Shown here piece after piece: positions 25,980-34,434 of a stretch of DNA of 64,000 bases. Position numbers and translations under genes: made by a program. The notes under the pieces were generated by a model, which saw nothing but the letters and a program-made list of their open reading frames with translations, had not been told where the DNA came from and ran no database searches. Numbering within the stretch: the stretch's first letter is position 1; every line of letters begins with the position of its first letter. The stretch is from VAZQ01 sp963817135. GTDB taxonomy: Bacteria; Pseudomonadota; Alphaproteobacteria; Rhizobiales; Xanthobacteraceae. The DNA lies in NCBI GenBank assembly GCA_963817135.1, contig CAWFNG010000018.1, positions 73,767 through 137,766 on the forward strand, in the 5' to 3' direction.

Positions 25980-26795
25980 ATGATTTCTGCCAGCACTCCG
26001 TCCGATCTCGCCAAAGTTGCGGGTACCGCGAGGGCCCCACTGCTGATCGATGTGCGTCGCGAGGAAATCTTCAAAGCCGCCGATGAGATGATCGCGGGCG
26101 CGATCCGCCGTTCGCCCGATGCCGTTGAGCAATGGCAGAGCGATCTTCCTGATCGTAGGCCGGTGGTGGTCTATTGCGTGCACGGAGAGCGAGTGAGCCA
26201 AGGCGTTTGCCTGGCTCTCGGGAACAAAGGAATTGGAGCGTCTTACCTTGCCGGGGGCATTGCCGCGTGGACCGACCAAAAGCTCCCTATCCGACGTAAG
26301 CTGGAAAACGAGGCGCAAGCTCCCTCGAAGTGGGTGACCCGCGAGCGGCCAAAAATCGACCGCATCGCCTGTCCTTGGCTGATCCGCCGTTTCATTGATC
26401 CCACCGCAACATTCATCTACGTGCCCGCTGATCGCGTTTTGGCATCTGCAAACGAGACTGGCGCTATACCATACGATGTAGCCGGTGTTGAATTTACCCA
26501 CGAAGATGATGGCTGCTCCTTCGACACATTCTTGCGCGTCTATGGTATTGCCGATCCGGCGCTCGACCACCTCGCCAAGATCGTTCGCGGCGCAGATACC
26601 TCCCGGCATGATCTGACCCCGCAATGTGGCGGCCTGTTTGCAATCTCGCTTGGGCTGTCGGCAAACTTTCCGGACGATCATGAGATGCTGGAACACGGGA
26701 TGGTGATCTACGACGCACTTTACACCTGGTGTCGTAGCCTTCAGGACGAGACGCACAACTGGCCGCCTGAGAGGAAAAGGACGCGACGTGTCTGA
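25980..26795 (+). CDS. rhodanese-ChrB domain fusion (chromate resistance type)
   Basis: A 271-residue fusion. Residues 1-110 are a rhodanese domain with LLIDVRREEIFKAADEMIAG and the loop VVVYCVHGERVSQG; its Cys and following HGER match an active rhodanese loop. Residues 118-260 are the ChrB C-terminal domain (RPKIDRIACPWLIRRFIDP, FTHEDDGCSFDTFLRVYG, IVRGADTSRHDLTPQCGG, YDALYTWC). It is the first gene of the operon and its stop overlaps the GTG start of chrA, so the two proteins are made together. It is probably a sensor, reductase partner or sulfur donor in chromate handling; which one is not known. Confidence 0.92.
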   Translation: MISASTPSDLAKVAGTARAPLLIDVRREEIFKAADEMIAGAIRRSPDAVEQWQSDLPDRRPVVVYCVHGERVSQGVCLALGNKGIGASYLAGGIAAWTDQKLPIRRKLENEAQAPSKWVTRERPKIDRIACPWLIRRFIDPTATFIYVPADRVLASANETGAIPYDVAGVEFTHEDDGCSFDTFLRVYGIADPALDHLAKIVRGADTSRHDLTPQCGGLFAISLGLSANFPDDHEMLEHGMVIYDALYTWCRSLQDETHNWPPERKRTRRV

Positions 26796-28186
26796 ACTCT
26801 CCGTTGCCGAACGTGCTCACTCCATTCCACGCCACGGCGTATCGCTCAACGAGGCGTTCCGGGTCTGGCTCCGAGTTCGCGATGTTGAGCTTCGGCGGTC
26901 CTGCGGGCCAGATCGCGGTCATGCACCGCATTCTGGTCGAGGAAAAGCGCTGGATTTCGGAAAGCCGTTTCCTGCACGCACTCAATTACTGCATGCTGCT
27001 GCCGGGCCCGGAGGCACAGCAGCTCGCCACGTATGTGGGCTGGTTGATGCACCGGACCTTGGGCGGGGTCATGGCCGGCGGACTTTTCGTGGTTCCCGGC
27101 ATCATCTCGATAATGGCGCTGAGCTATATCTACGCCGCCTATGGCAAGGTGCCGGTTATCGTCGCGCTGTTCTTCGGGCTCAAGGCGGCGGTTCTCGCGA
27201 TCGTGCTGGAGGCTGTGTTTCGAATCGGCAAGCGATCGCTCAAGAATAATGCGATGCGCGTGCTCGCCGCGGCTGCATTTGTCGGCATCTTCTTTTTCAA
27301 TTTTCCATTTCCTATCATCATTCTCGGCGCAGCTCTGATCGGGTTTGTCGGCGCTTGGAGTGGCGCCAAGATATTTCAAGTCAAGAGCAGCCACGGCAAC
27401 GGCAAAAAAGATGGCGGCTTGGTCGACAGCCTGTTGGGTGAGGAGTTGCCCGAGCATGCGCAGCCGACCGTGACGCGGGCATTGCTGGCGTCAAGCATAT
27501 GGCTTGCCCTTTGGCTCATCCCCGTGATTGCGCTGCTCGTCACTTTGGGCCGCGGCAATGTCTTCAGCGAGATTGCCGTCTTCTTCAGCAAGATGGCGAT
27601 GGTGACTTTCGGCGGCGCCTATGCGGTGCTTTCCTACGTGGCGCAGCAAGCAGTCGAAAATTACAGCTGGCTGAAACCCGGTGAAATGCTCGATGGCCTC
27701 GGCATGGCCGAGACCACACCTGGGCCGCTGATCATGGTGCTGCAGTTCGTGGGCTTTATCGCTGCGTACCGCGACCCCGGTGCGCTTTCGCCGATGATGG
27801 CGGGGACGCTGGGCGGACTGCTCGCGACCTGGGTTACGTTCACGCCGTGTTTTCTCTGGATTTTTCTGGGTGCACCCTTTGTCGAGGTGCTACGCGACAA
27901 CAAGCCGCTCAACGGTGCCCTTTCAGCGATCACTGCGGCCGTGGTCGGAGTGGTCCTCAACCTCGCGATCTGGTTCGCGCTGCATACCGTCTTTCGTGAA
28001 GTGACTCCGGTGCATGCCTATGGGCTCGTATTCGACATGCCGGTATTCGCAAGCGTGGATCCGTGGGCGCTCGCCCTGTCAGTTGCCGCGATCATAGCGA
28101 TCTTCCGGTTCAAAACAGGGATGATCCGCACACTGGGCGCTTGTTGCGGTGCCGGCATCGTCCTCTATCTAATAGGTGTCATTTAA
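26788..28186 (+). CDS. chrA: chromate transporter ChrA, with a frameshift near its N-terminus
   Basis: A CHR-family chromate efflux transporter of about 465 residues with two homologous halves. Motifs: LSFGGPAGQIAVMHRILVEE, CMLLPGPEAQQLATYVGWL in half one, and MVTFGGAYAVLSYVAQQAV, ETTPGPLIMVLQFVGF in half two. The natural start is the GTG at 26788, overlapping the rhodanese-ChrB stop, and its frame gives HGVSLNEAFRVWLRV, but one extra base near 26878 (in CGAGTTCGCGATG) puts the rest in another frame. Either this is a sequencing error, or the gene is damaged or begins inside (an ATG at 26882). ChrA exports chromate, coupled to the membrane potential. Confidence 0.88.
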
Positions 28187-28279
28187 TATTGCCGGATTGG
28201 AACGACGCGGAGCGCTTGTTCGTTCAGTCAAGGCCGGAGAGCAATACCGGACAACCGAATAAAGCAAGGAGGACGCAAG

Positions 28280-29167
28280 ATGCGCACTGTTTACATCCTC
28301 GCGATCTGCGCCGTCGCGATAATCGGCACCCCTGCCGTCGCCCAGAACATCGACTGGAATAAAGTCGATGAAGCGGCGGGAAGAACCGCGGCGGTAAGCG
28401 GCGACGTTCATCGCTACGGATTTCCGCGCTCCGACCTGCAAGTGACACTCGATGGCGTTGCCATCAAGCCGGCTTTGGCGCTGGGCGGCTGGGCCGCCTT
28501 CAAGCCCGCCCATGGCGGCGCAATGGTCATGGGTGATCTCGTCCTCCTGGAGACGGAAATCAATCCGGTCATGGCCAAATTGATCGAGAACGGGTTGGAG
28601 ATCACCGCGGTGCATAATCATCTGCTGCGGGCAAGCCCTGCGACTTTTTACATGCACATCGGCGGGCACGGCGATCCGGTCAAGATGGCAGCGGCGCTGC
28701 GCACGGCGCTCGCGGAGAGCAAGACCCCGTTGACGGCGTCGCCGCCTCCCGCTTCCCAGCCCGCAATCGATCTCGATACCGCCCAGATCGATCAGATCAT
28801 CGGCGGCAAGGGGCAGCCGAACGGCGGCATTTATCAGATCGCCGCGCCGCGCCGCGATGCGGTCACCGAGAACGGGACGAAGCTCGATCCGGCCGGACCG
28901 CTGGGCGTGTCTACAGCGATGAACTTCCAACCTACCGGAAACGGCAAAGCGGCCATTACCGGCGATTTCGTTTTGCTCGAGAACGAAGTCAATCCGGTGA
29001 TCAAGGCGCTGCGGGAAAATGGCATCGAGGTCACGGCGCTGCACAGCCACATGCTGATGGAGCAGCCGCGGCTGTTCTTCATGCATTTCTGGGCAAACGA
29101 CGATGCGCTCAAGCTCGCGCGCGGGCTGCGCGCGGCGCTCGATAAAACGGCGAGAGCGAGGAGCTGA
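28280..29167 (+). CDS. secreted DUF1259 protein (two tandem domains)
   Basis: A 295-residue exported protein with signal peptide (YILAICAVAIIGTPAVAQN) and two copies of the DUF1259/LpqO-like domain. Copy one ends GDLVLLETEINPVMAKLIENG with AVHNHLLRASPATFYMHIGG; copy two ends GDFVLLENEVNPVIKALREN with ALHSHMLMEQPRLFFMHFWA. The repeated HNH/HSH-M and FMH motifs suggest metal- or anion-binding sites. It starts after AAGGAGGACGCAAG, 94 bases behind chrA, and 24 bases before the ABC ATPase, so it belongs to the operon. The family's activity is unknown; a periplasmic binding role is an inference. Confidence 0.9.
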   Translation: MRTVYILAICAVAIIGTPAVAQNIDWNKVDEAAGRTAAVSGDVHRYGFPRSDLQVTLDGVAIKPALALGGWAAFKPAHGGAMVMGDLVLLETEINPVMAKLIENGLEITAVHNHLLRASPATFYMHIGGHGDPVKMAAALRTALAESKTPLTASPPPASQPAIDLDTAQIDQIIGGKGQPNGGIYQIAAPRRDAVTENGTKLDPAGPLGVSTAMNFQPTGNGKAAITGDFVLLENEVNPVIKALRENGIEVTALHSHMLMEQPRLFFMHFWANDDALKLARGLRAALDKTARARS

Positions 29168-29191
29168 GCTTCCCTCGGGCGGTATTGGCTT

Positions 29192-29944
29192 ATGGCAGTA
29201 TCGTCCGTCATCACGAGCCTGCCGCATGCCGAGCCGGCGACTGCGCTGATGCGGATCGCCGGTTTGAGCAAACGCTACGGCGAACAGCGCGCGCTGGCCG
29301 GTGTCTCCTTTGACGTAGACGTAAGCGAAGTGCTCGGCGTGATCGGGCCGAACGGGGCTGGCAAGACAACGCTCTTGGAGACGATCGCCGGCATCCTGTC
29401 GGCTGATGCCGGCGATGTGCTCTGGCACGGCGCGCCCGTCTCTCAGGCTCACCGGCGAAATGCAGTCTTCTACCTGCCCGACGGACTGCGACCATGGGAC
29501 GATCAATTCGTGGTGCGCGTCCTTGAGTTCTTCGCGGCGGTCTACGGGCACGGGCAAAGCTGCGTAGCCGAAACGATTCGTTCAGTAGGTCTTTCGCCAG
29601 TACTGGACAAACGCATCAGCACATTATCGAAAGGATATGGCCGTCGACTCATGTTGGCGCTCGCGCTGCTGACGCCGCAGCCGGTCCTTCTCATGGACGA
29701 GCCGTTCGATGGCTTCGATCTCCGGCAAACCCGCGAGATCATGGGCGTGCTCCGTGACGTTGCCAGCCGGGGACGCAGCCTCGTTCTTGCCATCCATCAA
29801 TTGACGGACGCCGAACGCATCTGCGACCGGTTCGTATTGCTGGCGGATGGCCAGGTTCGCGGCATTGGCACAATGAACGAGCTTCGCGCGCGAACTGGAA
29901 AAGCCTCAGCCAGATTGGAGGACGTGTTCCTTGCGCTCACCTGA
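29192..29944 (+). CDS. ABC transporter ATP-binding protein
   Basis: A 250-residue ATPase with Walker A (GVIGPNGAGKTTLLETIAG), a signature region degenerate at the second position (TLSKGYGRRLMLALAL), Walker B (PVLLMDEPFDGFDLRQTREI) and the H-loop His (LVLAIHQLTDAERICDRF). This resembles the NosF/CcmA-type importers and exporters of the ABC-2 class. Its stop is overlapped by the permease gene, which also takes its ribosome binding site (GGAGG at 29916) from inside this gene. It energises the adjacent permease; the substrate is not known. Confidence 0.92.
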   Translation: MAVSSVITSLPHAEPATALMRIAGLSKRYGEQRALAGVSFDVDVSEVLGVIGPNGAGKTTLLETIAGILSADAGDVLWHGAPVSQAHRRNAVFYLPDGLRPWDDQFVVRVLEFFAAVYGHGQSCVAETIRSVGLSPVLDKRISTLSKGYGRRLMLALALLTPQPVLLMDEPFDGFDLRQTREIMGVLRDVASRGRSLVLAIHQLTDAERICDRFVLLADGQVRGIGTMNELRARTGKASARLEDVFLALT

Positions 29945-31313
29945 ACTAGCTGCGCCTCACCACGCTCATATGCGCCCGTTGCTCGGCAAGGAGCTGCGGG
30001 AAGCGCTGAGCGGTCGCGCGCTGTGGACCATGCTGCTCGTTCTGTGCCCGCTTGTGGGCTATAGCTTCTTCCAGGCGGTTGCTCTTTACAGCGAGGCAAG
30101 TGCATCTGCCCGCGATTCGCCGACCCTCGCAAGCGGGCTTTCTCCACTCGATGGTGTGCTCGTGCCGAGTTTTGGCGCGCTCTATCTGGCGGTCACTTTG
30201 CTGTTCCCATTTGTGGCCATTCGAACGCTAGGCCAAGAAAAAGAAACGGGCGCGCTGCGGCTCCTCGTTCAGTTGCCCTATCGCGTGCCCACGCTGATTG
30301 CTGCCAAGATCGCTGCAATCTCTATTGCGTGGCTTATCTCGATAATCCCGCTGGTCTCTGTCTTGATCGTATGGGCCGTGCTTGGCGGGCATCTCTATGC
30401 GCCGGAGACTCTCAATCTTCTCTTCGGTCATCTCCTGTATGGCCTTTTGGTTGGGGCAATCGCGTTATTTGCTGCCGCTGTTTCCGATAGTGCGGCAACT
30501 GCGGCGATCATTGCGCTTGCATTCACCATCGGCTCCTGGGTTTTGGATTTTGCGTTGGCAGGCCAACCCGGTGTGCTCGAATGGATTTCGCGGCTGTCGC
30601 TCACCCAGACGCTGCGGAGCTTCGAGCAGGGACTTCTCTCGTTTAGCATGTTGCTCGGTATCCTCGTTGGAATCTGCGGTTTTACGGCGCTTGCCGCGGT
30701 ATGGCTGCATCCGGGTCAACCGCTGCAAACCAAGCTCACCCGGTCGATCATCTGTGTGGCCATCATCGCCGCGGTGCTCGCCTTGGCCACGCAAATCAGA
30801 ACATCCATCGATCTCAGCGAAGATCGACGCAATTCATTTCCGGCCGCCGATCAACGCGCGCTTGCCGAGCTTCGCGAGCCGTTGGTCATCACCGTTCGTC
30901 TGGCGCCCGAAGATCCGCGCTATGTCGACCTGCGTCGCAACGTGCTGTCCAAATTGCAGCGCGTACTGCCCCACGTCACGGTTCACTTGGCTGCCACGGG
31001 CCAGACCATGGTCGGCAGCACAAGCGACGAGGCTTATGGGGAGATCGAATTTTCCTATGGCGGAAGGATAGCGAAGACCCGATCGACCAGTCATCGCGAA
31101 GCCTTGCCGCTCCTTTATGCGCTTGCAGGCAAGCCTATTCCGACGCCGCTCCCCGGCGAGAACTATCCGGGCTATCCATTGATTACCGGCGGCGAGCTTA
31201 CGCTACTTTGGTTCTTTGGCGCGCTCCCGCTGTTGATCGCCATCACCTGGTGGTGGAGCCGCCGCGTTCCACGCATTCCCCGACAACTTGTTCAAGATGG
31301 AGGTCAGTCATGA
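29931..31313 (+). CDS. ABC-2 type permease with a periplasmic C-terminal domain
   Basis: A 460-residue membrane protein: about six membrane segments in the first 270 residues (EALSGRALWTMLLVLCPLVG, GALYLAVTLLFPFVAIRTLG, LLYGLLVGAIALFAAAVSD), a segment near 280-295, then an about 130-residue extracytoplasmic domain (ALAELREPLVITVRLAPEDP, VDLRRNVLSKLQRVLPHVTV) like the GldG/DUF4350 type, and a final span near 435-450. The motif LGQEKETGALRLLVQLPYR is typical of NosY/GldF permeases. The TTG start at 29931 is favoured by GGAGG nine bases upstream; an ATG at 29970 is possible. The gene ends in ATGA overlap with the LamG-like gene. Confidence 0.85.
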   Translation: MRSPELAAPHHAHMRPLLGKELREALSGRALWTMLLVLCPLVGYSFFQAVALYSEASASARDSPTLASGLSPLDGVLVPSFGALYLAVTLLFPFVAIRTLGQEKETGALRLLVQLPYRVPTLIAAKIAAISIAWLISIIPLVSVLIVWAVLGGHLYAPETLNLLFGHLLYGLLVGAIALFAAAVSDSAATAAIIALAFTIGSWVLDFALAGQPGVLEWISRLSLTQTLRSFEQGLLSFSMLLGILVGICGFTALAAVWLHPGQPLQTKLTRSIICVAIIAAVLALATQIRTSIDLSEDRRNSFPAADQRALAELREPLVITVRLAPEDPRYVDLRRNVLSKLQRVLPHVTVHLAATGQTMVGSTSDEAYGEIEFSYGGRIAKTRSTSHREALPLLYALAGKPIPTPLPGENYPGYPLITGGELTLLWFFGALPLLIAITWWWSRRVPRIPRQLVQDGGQS

Positions 31314-32036
31314 GAACAACCAGGCGCGCGATCACTGTGGCAGTCGCAGGCGTCGGGCTCACGGCATTGCTTTTGAGCGCCAGTGCCGTCCAACCGCTGA
31401 AGATCGACTTTTCCGATGAGACGATCGGCGCAGAGCCGAAATCGTTTCTGAGCGTCGTCGGCGTCTGGCGCATCGAGGCCGACGGCAACAACAAGGTGCT
31501 CGTGGTCGATGGGCGGCAATGGCGAGAGGGACAGACGGCAGCGGGAATAGCCGACAAGGCGCGCGCGCTTTATGGCGAGCGCTATGCCGAGTTCCTCGAC
31601 CGCGTGCAGGCCTATGCCTATTTCCCTTATGCCGTGGCCAAGGACGTCGCGGATTTCCGCGATGGAGAAATCGTCGGTGCGCTTCGAAGGCATCTCCGGT
31701 CGCATCGATCAGGGAGCGGGAATCCTCTTCAATCTCAAGCAGAACGGAGACTACCTGACCGTTCGTGCGAACCCTCTCGAAAACAATCTGGTTCTATGGA
31801 AATTCGAAAAGGGCACCCGTTCGTCGGTGAAATGGATCCGCAACACACCCACTCCAACGCGCCAGTGGCACGATCTCAAGGTGCGTATCGCCGGACCGAA
31901 GGTCGAGGGCTATCTCGACGGCAAGCTCTATCTTGAACACACCCTCCCGGAGCCGGTCTCCGGCCGCATCGGTCTGTGGTCGAAAGCAGACAGTCACATG
32001 TATTTCGACGATTACACCGTCATCCCGAGCGATTGA
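31310..32036 (+). pseudogene. secreted LamG/DUF1080-like protein, one frameshift
   Basis: Starts with ATGA overlap with the permease and GGAGG upstream. The first frame gives a leader (ITVAVAGVGLTALLLSASAV) and KIDFSDETIGAEPKSFLSVV up to DVADFRDGEI. Near 31670 the reading must shift to continue as VRFEGISGRIDQGAGILFNL, DYLTVRANPLENNLVLWKFE and GRIGLWSKADSHMYFDDYTV. The whole, about 241 residues, is a jelly-roll domain paralogous to that at 21853. A single slip, so it could be a sequencing error. It probably binds carbohydrate in the periplasm or on the surface and belongs to the chromate/ABC operon. Confidence 0.8.
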
Positions 32037-32101
32037 GAAGAGGATCGGCCAGCGTGCCGTAAAATTTTACCGACATCTTGATCAACATCCGGAGGAATCA
32101 G

Positions 32102-32566
32102 ATGAAGTGGATCACCCGCGAGCGCGTCAAGGTCGATCGCGTCGCCTGCCCCTGGCTCATCAAGAAATTCGTCGACGAGGACGCGCAGTTCATTTTTGTT
32201 CCCGCCGACAAGGTGATGGACGAGGCCAGGCGACTCGACGCCATTCCCTATGACGTGAAAAACGTCGAACTCGGACATCACGGCAAGGAGTGCTCATTCG
32301 AAGCGATTCTGAAAAAATACAAGCTGACCAGTGACCCCGCGCTCGTGCTCCTCGGCAGGATCGTGAACGGTGCCGACACCGACAACAGCCTCTACCAGCA
32401 GCCGGAGGGACCGGGGCTCGAGGCGATCGCGGAAGGCTTTCGCCACCTCGGCTTCAAGGATGATCATGCCGTGAACGCGGCCGAGTGGATCGTCTATGAT
32501 GCGCTCTACGCCTACTGTCAGGAGATGGTGCGGCAAGGCAAGCGCAATGGTGATTTTGTAGCGTAG
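32102..32566 (+). CDS. stand-alone ChrB C-terminal domain protein
   Basis: A 154-residue ChrB-domain protein: VDRVACPWLIKKFVDEDAQF, ELGHHGKECSFEAILKKYKL, RIVNGADTDNSLYQQPEGPG and VYDALYAYCQEM. It is most similar in this window to the protein at 13586-14038. It starts at the ATG at 32102 with GGAGG upstream, 65 bases after the LamG-like gene, and is the last gene of the operon that begins at 25980. The fused versions carry a rhodanese domain; this one does not. Confidence 0.9.
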   Translation: MKWITRERVKVDRVACPWLIKKFVDEDAQFIFVPADKVMDEARRLDAIPYDVKNVELGHHGKECSFEAILKKYKLTSDPALVLLGRIVNGADTDNSLYQQPEGPGLEAIAEGFRHLGFKDDHAVNAAEWIVYDALYAYCQEMVRQGKRNGDFVA

Positions 32567-32663
32567 CATTTGCGTCCGGAAACGCCTCGGGGTCATTGGC
32601 GCCCTCTCGATATACCAACGGCGCCAATCTCCGCCGCCTGCAACCCGTCGCTCGCCAACTCTT

Positions 32664-32795
32664 CAGTCACTCAGATGATGGGCTGATGGCGCCCCGCATT
32701 GCTGGCAGCTCATCGGCCGCCTTCGGTGAAGCTCTGCGCCTTGTGCGGCCCGTCGAAGGTTCTCACGGCCTAGGCGACTGCAGACTCCCCGGCAT
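32664..32795 (-). pseudogene. relic of a fourth LysR gene (N-terminal part)
   Basis: On the minus strand the codons from 32795 begin MPGSLQS and, with shifts of frame, continue as LRTF, QSFTEG, AADELPAMRGAIS. This is the N-terminal helix-turn-helix of the LysR genes of this island (compare ESFTRAADEL and GAVSHQV at 12496-13446). Base-by-base the match to the intact LysR genes runs over about 130 bases. The rest of the gene is gone. The 41-bp element copy C lies 17 bases upstream of its start, as at the intact LysR gene. Confidence 0.7.
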
Positions 32796-32811
32796 CCCTC
32801 GAAAATCATGT

Positions 32812-32852
32812 CATGAGACATATTAGGGCTGCCCTGAGAAATGATGCTTTGC
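32812..32852 (+). promoter_or_regulatory. 41-bp LysR-associated element, copy C
   Basis: Begins CATGAGACATATTAGGGC and ends CTGAGAAATGATGCTTTGC. The core AGGGCTGCCCT is an imperfect palindrome. It lies just upstream of the LysR relic and 98 bases upstream of the secreted-protein gene at 32950. It aligns without gaps to copies A and B. Confidence 0.6.
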
Positions 32853-32949
32853 ACTCGGCGATCTGAACCTCATTTTCAAGCGGATCGCGATGGTGAGGAT
32901 AGTCCCGTCAAGACATGCCTTCATCGCAGCTAACGCTGGAATTGATGGA

Positions 32950-33312
32950 ATGACAAAAACCGCGTCATTGGCGCTGCTCGTAATGCTCGTACTCTTCCAA
33001 CCGAAGTCGAGCAGCGGCCAGAATATCTGCAGGCCCGCCATCGCCGTTGAAAGCGCGCAGTTTGGATCGGTCCAGGCGCAACAACGAGTGTGGAAAGGAA
33101 TGCTGTCGATCGATGCCCGTCAGTGTGCGACCGCTTCCGGCGCCTTTGAACTCGGTTTTATACGAGAAAAGGAGAATGCTCCTGACCTGCAATTTGTCGA
33201 ACACTTGACCTGGACTGCGGGGCAAATGGAGGTTTCGGTGAATTTCTGGGAGGACGAATTCGCTGCCAAGTATTGGATTCACAAAGTGGCGCCTTGCCCC
33301 TGCCGCCAGTAA
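32950..33312 (+). CDS. small secreted hypothetical protein
   Basis: A 120-residue protein with a signal peptide (TKTASLALLVMLVLFQPKSSSG) and a mature domain containing Cys residues at the start, middle and C-terminal end (QNICRPAIAVESAQFG, DARQCATASGAFELGF, KVAPCPCRQ). It is likely periplasmic and disulfide-bonded. I start at 32950, where the leader begins; an upstream in-frame start at 32890 is open. The 41-bp element is upstream. No family recognised. Confidence 0.6.
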   Translation: MTKTASLALLVMLVLFQPKSSSGQNICRPAIAVESAQFGSVQAQQRVWKGMLSIDARQCATASGAFELGFIREKENAPDLQFVEHLTWTAGQMEVSVNFWEDEFAAKYWIHKVAPCPCRQ

Positions 33313-33432
33313 GGGGCTCTTTGCTGGCTGCCGCCAATCTTCGTCTTAGGCTTTTGGCAATAGTTGACGGATTATATCGTTAACCGGGCCTGTAGGCCTC
33401 GGCGCTGTCATCTCGAGTTCAAGAGACATTCA

Positions 33433-33762
33433 ATGGACGATATAAAGGTCGAAAAGGCTACTGAACCGGAACAGGCGACCCCCGTCGAAGCCGGAGCCGC
33501 GACGCCCGGCAAAATCGAGGCAGAGCTTCCAGTCCAGGACATTGTGCCGCTCGTCAACAAAGTTGTAGCTCCGCCTGTCGCAGAAATATCCCGGTTGATC
33601 GATGAGATGAAGGAAGCGAAAACTCATCTCGAGACGGAGGGCGAGCGTATCCAGCGCGTAGTTGAGCGTTATCTGCAACTCAATGAGAACACCGTCGAGT
33701 CCGTAAAAATCATCGCCGCCGCCGTCACTGAATGGCGTACCGAAGGGCATCCGGCGGAATAA
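33433..33762 (+). CDS. small coiled-coil hypothetical protein
   Basis: A 109-residue acidic protein: a low-complexity N-terminus rich in Glu, Ala and Pro, then a helical region (EISRLIDEMKEAKTHLETEG, ERIQRVVERYLQLNENTVES) likely to form a coiled coil. The ATG at 33433 is preferred because AAGAGA precedes it and upstream codons look arbitrary. It stands alone on the plus strand. No known domain. Confidence 0.5.
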   Translation: MDDIKVEKATEPEQATPVEAGAATPGKIEAELPVQDIVPLVNKVVAPPVAEISRLIDEMKEAKTHLETEGERIQRVVERYLQLNENTVESVKIIAAAVTEWRTEGHPAE

Positions 33763-33981
33763 AATCCGATGACGCCTGTACGGGTCGTACGCTGAAACGA
33801 CCCTGGCAAAGCCGGGCTTCGCCCTCGCTCAATCCTTCCGCCTTTGCCACGGTGGAGCGTCGAGCAATAACCGCATTGGTGCGCAACTGAAATCCTGATG
33901 CGGTACATTTCCCTCAACTTTAGCATCCAACGCTTGAAGCGCGTGACGATGGGGCATATCTCCGCCTGAAAGGAGAGTGCC

Positions 33982-34434
33982 ATGCCGCAACGAAAGAAAG
34001 CACGCGCCGTCGGTTTCAACCATGTCACTCTCGAAGTCGGCGACATTGAAGAGGCTTTGGCGTTCTATGGCCGATTGTTCGATTTCAAGCTTCGCGGCAA
34101 GAGCAAGACGTCGGCGTTCATCGATTTAGGCGACCAGTTCCTTGCGTTGCAGAAAGGCCGTAAACAGCCAGCTGACGACGGCCGTCACTTTGGCCTTGTG
34201 GTCGATGACAAGGAAGCAGTTCGCAAGGCATTGTCGGATGCAGGCATTGAGCCGCTACCCGGCCCTTTTCTCGATTTCCTCGACCCATGGGGTAACCGCA
34301 TCGAGATCGTGCCCTACGACAACATCCAATTCACCAAGGCGCCGAACATCTTGCGCGGCATGGGACTCGCGCATTTGTCAAAGACTACGCGAGCGATCAA
34401 AGAGCTTACCGATAAGGGCATGGCGCCGAGCTGA
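33982..34434 (+). CDS. VOC-family (glyoxalase-like) protein
   Basis: A 150-residue vicinal-oxygen-chelate protein: VGFNHVTLEVGDIEEALAFY at the N-terminus, FIDLGDQFLALQKGRKQPAD, and FLDFLDPWGNRIEIVPYDNI with the typical WGN-IE metal/substrate motif. VOC proteins use a divalent metal to act on small molecules such as methylglyoxal-thiol adducts, catechols or antibiotics, or only bind them. It starts at ATG after GAAAGGAGAGTGCC, a good ribosome site. Substrate unknown; it is transcribed alone. Confidence 0.88.
   Translation: MPQRKKARAVGFNHVTLEVGDIEEALAFYGRLFDFKLRGKSKTSAFIDLGDQFLALQKGRKQPADDGRHFGLVVDDKEAVRKALSDAGIEPLPGPFLDFLDPWGNRIEIVPYDNIQFTKAPNILRGMGLAHLSKTTRAIKELTDKGMAPS

Noticed and set aside
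26788..27249. Separate 153-codon protein starting at the chrA GTG
   Set aside because: Only its first 30 codons are ChrA-like; the rest is out-of-frame reading of chrA after the slip near 26878.
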